Positions 8,249-14,315 of a stretch of 19,204 nt of DNA are shown here, one piece after another (position 1 is the stretch's first letter; each line of letters opens with the position of its first letter). The stretch is from assembly GCA_027325115.1 (NCBI GenBank), contig DAHWFG010000136.1, positions 1 through 19,204 on the forward strand, read 5' to 3'. A program made the translations under genes and the position numbers. Under the pieces are notes generated by a model. The model saw nothing but the letters and a program-made list of their open reading frames with translations. It was not told the DNA's origin and did not search any database. The DNA comes from JAKBCQ01 sp021807585. Its GTDB lineage: Bacteria > Planctomycetota > Planctomycetia > Isosphaerales > Isosphaeraceae.

Positions 8249-8863
8249 ATGATCCTTTTAATCGATAATTACGATTCGTTTACTTATAACCTGGTGCAAC
8301 GATTGGGAGAGATCGACTCGACGATCGAACTCAAGGTCGTCCGAAACGATCAAATCACGCTCGACGCGATCGAAGAGCTGGCGCCCGAACGGATCATCAT
8401 TTCGCCGGGTCCCTGCACGCCGAGGGAGGCCGGTATTTCCACCGACGTCGTGCGTCGGTTCGGCGCCAAAATCCCCCTGCTCGGAGTCTGTCTCGGCCAT
8501 CAGTGCATCGGCGAGGCGTTCGGCGCCGCGATCGTTCGCGCCGATCGGATCATGCACGGCAAGACGTCGCTCATTCGTCACGACGGCGCGGGCCTTTATC
8601 AGGGGGTCGCAAACCCGTTCGAGGCCACGCGTTATCACAGCCTTGTCATCAAGCCGGGCACGCTCCCCGACGAGCTCCGCGTCGTCTCCTGGACCGACGA
8701 GGGAGAAATCATGGGAGTTCGCCACCAAAGCCTGCCGATCGAAGGGGTTCAATACCACCCGGAGAGCTTTCTCACCGTCGAGGGGCACGCGCTTTTGCGC
8801 AATTTTTTGTTGATGCGTCTGGACGGTCGACTCGTTCGCTCGATCGACGTGAACCTCGAGTAA
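8249..8863 (+). CDS. trpG/pabA: Glutamine amidotransferase subunit of anthranilate/aminodeoxychorismate synthase (TrpG/PabA)
   Basis: A 204-residue class I glutamine amidotransferase of normal length. Visible motifs are the N-terminal LLIDNYDSFTYNLVQ (3-17), the oxyanion strand SPGPCTPREAG (52-62), the nucleophile elbow GVCLGHQ with Cys81 (79-85), YHSLVI (129-134), and the rest of the triad in VQYHPES with His170 and Glu172. It releases ammonia from glutamine for the chorismate-using partner TrpE or PabB, in tryptophan or folate synthesis. The partner is not in this window, so which pathway it serves, or whether it is shared by both, cannot be decided here. GGGGCGG lies just upstream of the ATG. 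moeA follows 23 bases after the stop with its own strong ribosome binding site, so the two are very probably one transcript. Confidence 0.95.
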   Translation: MILLIDNYDSFTYNLVQRLGEIDSTIELKVVRNDQITLDAIEELAPERIIISPGPCTPREAGISTDVVRRFGAKIPLLGVCLGHQCIGEAFGAAIVRADRIMHGKTSLIRHDGAGLYQGVANPFEATRYHSLVIKPGTLPDELRVVSWTDEGEIMGVRHQSLPIEGVQYHPESFLTVEGHALLRNFLLMRLDGRLVRSIDVNLE

Positions 8864-8874
8864 GATCGCGGGAA

Positions 8875-8881
8875 AAGGAGG
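8875..8881 (+). promoter_or_regulatory. Ribosome binding site selecting the GTG start of moeA
   Basis: AAGGAGG stands five bases before GTG at 8887, in the 23-base gap after trpG/pabA. The moeA frame stays open far upstream inside trpG/pabA, so this site is what fixes the true start. Confidence 0.85.
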
Positions 8882-8886
8882 CGCCG

Positions 8887-10176
8887 GTGACGACGGTCGA
8901 AGAGGCGAAGAGGCTGATTCTCGAACGTACCGGAACGCTCACCGCGAAGCGATTGGTGCTTTCTCAGAGCCACGGTCTCGTCCTCGCCGATCCGATCTTC
9001 GCCGACCGCGATTCGCCGCCGTTTGACAAGGCGCTCGTCGACGGCTACGCGATCCGCTCGAGCGATTATCGCGGCGGAGATCAAGCGTGGCGGGTCGGCG
9101 AACGCGTCGTCGCGGGTTCCGAACCCAAATACCCGCTCGAACCCGGCGCGACGGCGCTCGTCATGACCGGAGCGCCCGTCCCGCAAGGTTGTGATTGCAT
9201 GATTATGCGTGAGCAATCCAGGCGGGTTGAATCGTCAAATCAAATCGATTGTTCAAGCGAGTTTGTTTCGTTTGATCTCGGAGAAATCCCCCGGCCGGGG
9301 CGGAACGTCGCGCGGCGTGGAAGCGAATTCCACGGCGGCGACCTCTTGATTGAAGCGGGCGTTCGGCTCGATCCGGTCGTCTCCGCGATCGCCGCGACGG
9401 TCGGTTATCACACTCCCAAGATCGTCCCGCGTCCTTCGGTTTTGATCGTGCCGACGGGGAACGAACTCGTTTCGCCGCAGGTCGAGCCCGGGAGGCTCCG
9501 CATCCGTGAATCGAACGGAACGCTCTTGAAAGGGTTTTGCCTTCAAGCGGAATGCGCCGCGATCATCCTACCGATCGTCGACGACGAAGCCGATCGATTA
9601 TATCAATCTCTTGAATACGCTCTTTCCAACGCCGACGTCGTTCTCATTTGCGGAGGCGTTTCGGCGGGGGATCTTGATCTCGTCCCCGAAACGCTCGAAA
9701 AACTCGGTGTGGAACGCGTGTTTCATAAGGTTTCAATCAAGCCCGGCAAGCCGATTTGGTTCGGCGTGAAGAGTCGCCGACGGCCGCCGGGCGATTTTCC
9801 GGTCGCGCGTGCCGACGACGGCCCCGAACGGCTTGTTTTCGGCCTTCCCGGCAATCCCGTCAGCGGACTCGTGTGCTTTTTGGAGTTTGTTCTCCCCGCG
9901 TTACGCAAGCTTGCCGGAAGGCCCGACAAAGGGGAATCGAGAGAACGAATGCCCCTTTCGGCGCGGTTCGAGCAGCGCGGCGACCGGACTTCGTACCAGC
10001 CCGCTCGCCTCGTTCGAGAGCGCCCGACCGATCGTCCCTTGATCCAGACGCTTGCCTGGAAAGGCTCGGCCGATTTACGTTCGGTCGCTCGCGCCGACGG
10101 TTTCGCGATATTTCCACCCGGCGACCGAATCTATGAAGAGGGGGATTGCGTCGATTTTCTGCCGATCAGGGGTTAA
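8887..10176 (+). CDS. moeA: Molybdopterin molybdenumtransferase (MoeA)
   Basis: A 429-residue, full-length MoeA starting at GTG. The N-terminal domain has PPFDKALVDGYAIR (44-57), corresponding to the usual PPFDxSxMDGYA. Next come MTGAPVPQGCD (93-103) and PRPGRNVARRGSEF (135-148), then the catalytic MoCF-type domain: VPTGNEL (188-194), ESN (208-210), GGVSAGDLD (256-264), KVSIKPGKPIWFG (281-293) and FGLPGNPVSG (318-327). A C-terminal beta domain ends with DGFAIFPPGDRIYEEGDCVDF. MoeA inserts molybdate into adenylated molybdopterin, the last step of molybdenum cofactor synthesis, in the cytoplasm. An insertion of about 15 residues (near 297-313) before FGLPGNP is longer than in short homologues. 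Other moa/moe genes are not in the window. It is likely co-transcribed with trpG/pabA; the pairing has no obvious metabolic logic. Confidence 0.95.
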   Translation: MTTVEEAKRLILERTGTLTAKRLVLSQSHGLVLADPIFADRDSPPFDKALVDGYAIRSSDYRGGDQAWRVGERVVAGSEPKYPLEPGATALVMTGAPVPQGCDCMIMREQSRRVESSNQIDCSSEFVSFDLGEIPRPGRNVARRGSEFHGGDLLIEAGVRLDPVVSAIAATVGYHTPKIVPRPSVLIVPTGNELVSPQVEPGRLRIRESNGTLLKGFCLQAECAAIILPIVDDEADRLYQSLEYALSNADVVLICGGVSAGDLDLVPETLEKLGVERVFHKVSIKPGKPIWFGVKSRRRPPGDFPVARADDGPERLVFGLPGNPVSGLVCFLEFVLPALRKLAGRPDKGESRERMPLSARFEQRGDRTSYQPARLVRERPTDRPLIQTLAWKGSADLRSVARADGFAIFPPGDRIYEEGDCVDFLPIRG

Positions 10177-10359
10177 AGCGAACGCGATTCTCGTCGAAGC
10201 CGAGGAACGCCGAACGAACGGTTTGGATCAAATCGCGCGTACGACCGTCGATTCGATGCGACTCGACGCGATCCGCCCGATCGAGGCGAAAGGCGATTCA
10301 AGCCGCTCGGGCGATCGGAATCCGACGATCGACTAAACATCGATCATTCCAGATAGAAC

Positions 10360-10363
10360 AGGA
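10360..10363 (+). promoter_or_regulatory. Ribosome binding site deciding the lnt start
   Basis: AGGA ends eight bases before the ATG at 10372. The alternative ATG at 10363 overlaps this AGGA and has nothing well placed upstream, so the start three codons later is preferred. Confidence 0.55.
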
Positions 10364-10371
10364 TGTCATTG

Positions 10372-12165
10372 ATGAAGAAGCGATCGAAGGATCGACTCCG
10401 CGCGGGCGGGAAGACGAACGAAGCGGGACGAACCGCGATCGTCGCGAGCGCGGCTGAGCCGTCGTTCGAAGAGAAAACATACGCGGCGCCGAACCCGATC
10501 GTTCTGGGAATTACCTCGGGGCTATTGTTGTGGTGTTCGTTTCCTCCCGCGGGTTGGCGTTGGCTCGTTTGGATCGCGGTTGCGCCTTTGTTTTCGCTGA
10601 TCGGCAGTCGACGCTCGCCGGCGCTCATCTATCTGGGGGCGTGGCTCGGCGGCGAGGTGTTTTGGCTCGCCGCGATCCGCTGGGTTAGCCTGGCGGACGA
10701 ATCGGCGCGGCTCGGCTGGATCGTGATGGCGACTTTCCTTTCGCTCTTCTGGGTGCTCTTCGTCCGATTGGCGCGGGTCGCTCATTTGCGATTCAAGATT
10801 CCGCTTTTAATCGCCGCGCCGGTCGTCTGGACCGGACTCGAACAACTTCGCGCACACATATTAACAGGTTTTCCTTGGTATAACCTGGCGCATGCGCTTG
10901 TTGATCCGGCACGAATCGGCGGATCGCCCGATCCTTTGCCGCAGATCGCCGATTTCGCGGGGGCGATCGGCGTGAGCCTGATTTTGGCGATCGTGAACGC
11001 GTATTTCGCCGAGTGGATTGAAGTCTTGGCGGCGACCGACGACGAGCGGATTCGACGAGCGTTCGATCGCGGTCGAATCAAACGCGGCGCGATCGTCTTA
11101 TCAATAATTATTTGCTGTTATTTATACGGCGTGTATCGAATCTCGCAGGCGCGGTTCAAGCCCGGTCCGCGGATCGCGGTGTTGCAAACCGACATCGTAC
11201 AAAGGTATCGCGATACGATCACGCCGATCGACGCGATCGCCAAATTTGATAAGTTGACGACCGCGGCCGCTTCGTCGGGCGAGCGTCCCGATCTGATCGT
11301 GTGGCCCGAAACGGCGTATCCGTATGGATACGTGACGATCGACCCCAAAATCTCCAACGACGAGTTGAACCGACAGGCGGCGATGATCAGTGATTCGTGG
11401 AACGCTTCGACCGTCCGCGAACGCCGCGACGACGTGAGCGAGCACGTTCATTCGTGGACCGATCGGCTCGGTTCTCCGATGCTCCTCGGCGCGACGCATT
11501 ACGTTTTCGGCCCCGGCGGTCCCGCACGATACAACGGAGCGATACTTCTTCAACCACATTCCTTATTGATCCAGGCATATCATAAACTCCATCTTGTGCC
11601 GTTTGGAGAATACGTTCCGCTCGTCGACGTCTTCCCGTGGTTGACGATTCTGACGCCGTATCGCGGCCGCAAGGTGACGGGACTGACGTTCGGCGAACGC
11701 GTGTCGATCATCCGGCTTAAAGATTATCGATTCGCGGTATGGATATGTTTTGAAGATACGTTGCCGTATACGGCGCGGCGTTTTTTCGCCGAATCGACCG
11801 GCGGCGATCCCGATTTCGTGATCAATCAATCGAACGACGGCTGGTTCCACGGCTCGGAGGAACACGACATGCACCTGGCGATCAGCGTGTTCCGCGCGAT
11901 CGAAAATCGGACGCCGATCGCGCGCGCCGTCAATCTGGGAATCTCGGCGTTCATCAACGGCGACGGAGTGATTGAGGCGGTGATTCCCAAGAAGGCGATG
12001 AAATCGCTGACGCGATCGATCACGCTCGACGACCGCTCGGCGCTTTATTCCAGGCTCGGCGACTGGCCGGGGGGGATTTGCCTCGTCGCGTGCGGCGGAT
12101 TGCTCGTCGCTCCAATTTTTCTTCGTGGAAACAAATCCACAAACAAATCTAAGTTAAGTCAATAA
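10372..12165 (+). CDS. lnt: Apolipoprotein N-acyltransferase (Lnt)
   Basis: A 597-residue protein with the Lnt layout. A basic cytoplasmic start is followed by about six hydrophobic segments between 43 and 212, a further one near 240-255, a periplasmic nitrilase domain (about 267-545), and a last membrane helix (about 567-585). The nitrilase catalytic triad is visible: Glu313 in WPETAYP, Lys405 in HKLHLVPFGEYVP and Cys459 in WICFED. Other Lnt signatures are CSFPPAGWRWLVWIAVAPLF, ILTGFPWYNLAHAL and QSNDGWFHGSEEHDMHL. Lnt adds the third acyl chain to the N-terminal cysteine of lipoproteins at the periplasmic face of the inner membrane, which fits a Gram-negative-type envelope. It is longer than the E. 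coli enzyme (512 residues), with extra sequence between the Glu and Lys positions. It follows moeA on the same strand, 195 bases downstream, so co-transcription is possible but not shown. Confidence 0.94.
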   Translation: MKKRSKDRLRAGGKTNEAGRTAIVASAAEPSFEEKTYAAPNPIVLGITSGLLLWCSFPPAGWRWLVWIAVAPLFSLIGSRRSPALIYLGAWLGGEVFWLAAIRWVSLADESARLGWIVMATFLSLFWVLFVRLARVAHLRFKIPLLIAAPVVWTGLEQLRAHILTGFPWYNLAHALVDPARIGGSPDPLPQIADFAGAIGVSLILAIVNAYFAEWIEVLAATDDERIRRAFDRGRIKRGAIVLSIIICCYLYGVYRISQARFKPGPRIAVLQTDIVQRYRDTITPIDAIAKFDKLTTAAASSGERPDLIVWPETAYPYGYVTIDPKISNDELNRQAAMISDSWNASTVRERRDDVSEHVHSWTDRLGSPMLLGATHYVFGPGGPARYNGAILLQPHSLLIQAYHKLHLVPFGEYVPLVDVFPWLTILTPYRGRKVTGLTFGERVSIIRLKDYRFAVWICFEDTLPYTARRFFAESTGGDPDFVINQSNDGWFHGSEEHDMHLAISVFRAIENRTPIARAVNLGISAFINGDGVIEAVIPKKAMKSLTRSITLDDRSALYSRLGDWPGGICLVACGGLLVAPIFLRGNKSTNKSKLSQ

Positions 12166-12302
12166 ATGTTTAGAATCGTTCGAATTTTTTGACGCCGGCC
12201 GATCGGTATCGGCGTTGGGAAACGGGCGGACGACCCTACCCGCGACCGAATCGCCGCGCGACGGATTTTGGGCTCTTCATCGCGATGAACACATGAACCT
12301 AG

Positions 12303-12327
12303 TATCCGAAAGATATTCTTTCGGATA
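12303..12327. repeat. Perfect 11-bp hairpin between convergent lnt and MurE-like genes
   Basis: TATCCGAAAGA (12303-12313) and TCTTTCGGATA (12317-12327) are exact reverse complements around the 3-base loop TAT. It lies in the 273 bases between two convergent stop codons, where a bidirectional terminator would be expected. No T-run follows either arm, so intrinsic termination is only a possibility. The AT-rich hairpin stands out from its surroundings. Confidence 0.65.
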
Positions 12328-12438
12328 TGCGGCTCGCCGTGAGGTTCGCCTTATTATATTTGGGTTCGCCCGCGACGGCGGATCTCGAATCGGATCACCC
12401 GATTGCGTGGGCGATTCAATTCGGCGCTCGTCGACGAT

Positions 12439-13956
12439 TCAAGCGGTGTGCCTTCGTCGATCGGACGCGGCGCGGCGAAGCCGACGAATCGCGACGACAA
12501 AATCGCTCGAACCGATCGCGTCGTTCGAGAAATCGGCGTGCATCGCCCGCCTCGCTCCCACGATCAGCACGCCGTCGGCGGCGGACGATTCGTCGATCGC
12601 CTTCTCGATCGCCGCGGCGCGACGCGGCTCGTGCTCGATCGTCGCCGACGAATCGAACATCGATCCCCAAATCGCCGGCCAATCTTCGCTCGATCGCGAT
12701 TGCAACAAATCGCTTGTTAAAATCAAATGATCCGCATATCGGCCCGCGATCTTGGCCGATGATCGTCGTCCCGCGGTCGTCGCGGCGACGTCGGGACCGA
12801 GCACGCATCGAATCTTCCCCGCCACGATCGCTCGTAACGACCGAAACGCGAGCTTGAGGTCGCGCGTCGATTCAATCGCCTCGATCCACACGGGAAATCC
12901 CTGGCCTTCTTGGATCGGTTCGAATCGTCCAGGAACGCGGTCGACCGCTTCAATCCCGGCGACGATCGGCTCGATCGATACGCCCGATGATCGCGCCGCG
13001 GCGAAAGCCGCGATCGCGGCGGGAAGACGACCCGCGCCGGCTAATTTCAAATGAACATGAGATTCAGCGTTTGTTTCTTTGACGAGCAAACGCGATCCCG
13101 ACGCGTCGGCGCTTTCGATTTTCGCGGAGAAATCGGCGGGAGCGAAGAGCCCGAACGTCACGCGGTCGGCTTCGAGATTCACGCCTCCCAGAATCTCGAC
13201 CTCGGGATCGTCGGCGGCGACGATCGCGGCGCCGTCGGGAGCGACCATCCGCACGAGTCGAGCGTGCCTCATGCGTTCCAGACGCAGCTTCTCACCGCGC
13301 ACCGGAGATCCGGTCGAAAGATCGGTCACGACGGCGCGATCAAGCGTCACGCCTTCAATCAACCGATTCTCAAGCGTCTCCGAAGAAACGAGTAAGACGG
13401 CGCCTTCGCATTCGTTTTCAACCATTCGGGCGAGCATCCGCGCCCAGACCTCGGGCTTCCAGGGGGGCGGAGCGACGGGCAAGCGCGATCGACCGTCGAA
13501 CCAGCCGTCGCGGCCCACGTAACCGTAACGTCGCCCGGACGCCTCGTAGATCGATCGGAGAAAGACGCTCGTCGTCTCGGCGCTCGAGAGTCCCGATACC
13601 GCGATCAGCTTGAGCCGGCTCGAAGGATCCCCCGCTAGCGCCTGGCAAATCCTGCCGTAAGCCGAGCGGGTATCGGAGACGACAATCTGCACGGGACCCG
13701 CCGATTCGCAGAACCGATCGACGACGACCCCCGACGCTCCCCGATCAAGCGCCTTGGCGATCTGATCGTGACCGTCGATTCGTTCGCCTCGAATCGCGAT
13801 GTAAACCTGACCGGGCTCGATCCTTCGGCTATCCGCCGAGCATCCCGAGACGATCAGGTCCGGACAACCGACGAACCGCGCTCCAGGAAGCAAGTGGCGA
13901 AGGCTGACCGAGGGGATGCCCGATTGGGCGAAACGATCGACAAACCAACGAGCCAT
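12439..13956 (-). CDS. MurE-fold protein lacking Mur-ligase catalytic motifs (probable pseudoenzyme)
   Basis: A 505-residue protein starting at ATG 13956, with GGAGG (13966-13970) nine bases upstream. The overall order matches MurE: an N-terminal UDP-binding-like domain with SADSRRIEPGQVYIAIRG (40-57) and DGHDQIAKALDRGASGVVVD (61-80), a central ATPase-like domain (about 115-345), and a C-terminal domain starting at VDRVPGRFEPI (338-348). The MurE catalytic motifs are lost. The P-loop GTNGKTTT is GLSSAETT (122-129), without the ATP-binding lysine. The TNLxxDHLDYH segment is replaced by TDLSTGSPVR. DYAHTPDAL reads IEAIESTRDL. The substrate motif DNPR is absent after LILTSD (411-416). Mur ligases add meso-diaminopimelate to UDP-MurNAc-dipeptide; this protein should not do so. 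The intact frame and good ribosome binding site argue against a decaying pseudogene. It may bind peptidoglycan precursors or a true Mur ligase; this is inference. Confidence 0.8.
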   Translation of the reverse strand: MARWFVDRFAQSGIPSVSLRHLLPGARFVGCPDLIVSGCSADSRRIEPGQVYIAIRGERIDGHDQIAKALDRGASGVVVDRFCESAGPVQIVVSDTRSAYGRICQALAGDPSSRLKLIAVSGLSSAETTSVFLRSIYEASGRRYGYVGRDGWFDGRSRLPVAPPPWKPEVWARMLARMVENECEGAVLLVSSETLENRLIEGVTLDRAVVTDLSTGSPVRGEKLRLERMRHARLVRMVAPDGAAIVAADDPEVEILGGVNLEADRVTFGLFAPADFSAKIESADASGSRLLVKETNAESHVHLKLAGAGRLPAAIAAFAAARSSGVSIEPIVAGIEAVDRVPGRFEPIQEGQGFPVWIEAIESTRDLKLAFRSLRAIVAGKIRCVLGPDVAATTAGRRSSAKIAGRYADHLILTSDLLQSRSSEDWPAIWGSMFDSSATIEHEPRRAAAIEKAIDESSAADGVLIVGARRAMHADFSNDAIGSSDFVVAIRRLRRAASDRRRHTA

Positions 13957-14315
13957 CGGTTCTGGCCTCCATGCCGATACGGGACCGATCTATCCGTCGT
14001 CCTTGACCGGGAATTCACGTTCCGTTCCCGAGTCCCAACCCCAAGCGGTCGAACCGCCTGATCGCCTCGCGTCCATCCAGCGACATCCAGCGACCCATCG
14101 AGCGGCCGCATTTTCGCCGGCATTCAAAAAAACGCAATCCCAAGGTCGCGGAATGTCGATGATTTCCGTTTACCCTCGAACGATCATCGCGCTCTCACAA
14201 CCGTTTCCAAGCCTTCACGAGCCCTCAGAGATGGCGATCGCGGCTTCAGCATGCCTTCAACCGCATCGCGATCTCTCGCCGATCCTTCGGCGTGTCATCC
14301 CCTCAAGATCGGCGA
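13957..14315. other. Intergenic region, no gene seen
   Basis: This region of 359 bases lies between the MurE-like start and the stop of the DUF1549/DUF1553 gene. It holds two tandem copies of CATCCAGCGA (14074-14093) and a small hairpin GCGGT-CGA-ACCGC (14045-14057). The promoter of the MurE-like gene should be in its left part, but no clear -35/-10 pair was found. The DUF1501 gene that often follows DUF1549/DUF1553 genes is not here. Confidence 0.5.

Noticed and set aside
8503..8886. Upstream extension of the moeA frame through trpG/pabA
   Set aside because: The extension is Arg-rich shadow sequence within trpG/pabA; AAGGAGG before GTG 8887 and the MoeA homology both start after it.
12192..12214. 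Hairpin GCCGAT-CGGT-ATCGGC just after lnt as an intrinsic terminator
   Set aside because: The six-base T-run lies before, not after, the stem on the plus strand, and on the minus strand the run following the stem is A; the stem is short and made of the common CGATCG-type words.
12439..13956. MurE-like gene as a normal murE
   Set aside because: All catalytic motifs are altered (see finding), so a ligase call would be misleading.
14074..14093. Two tandem CATCCAGCGA copies as a repeat array or CRISPR
   Set aside because: Only two copies and no spacers; probably a simple slippage duplication.
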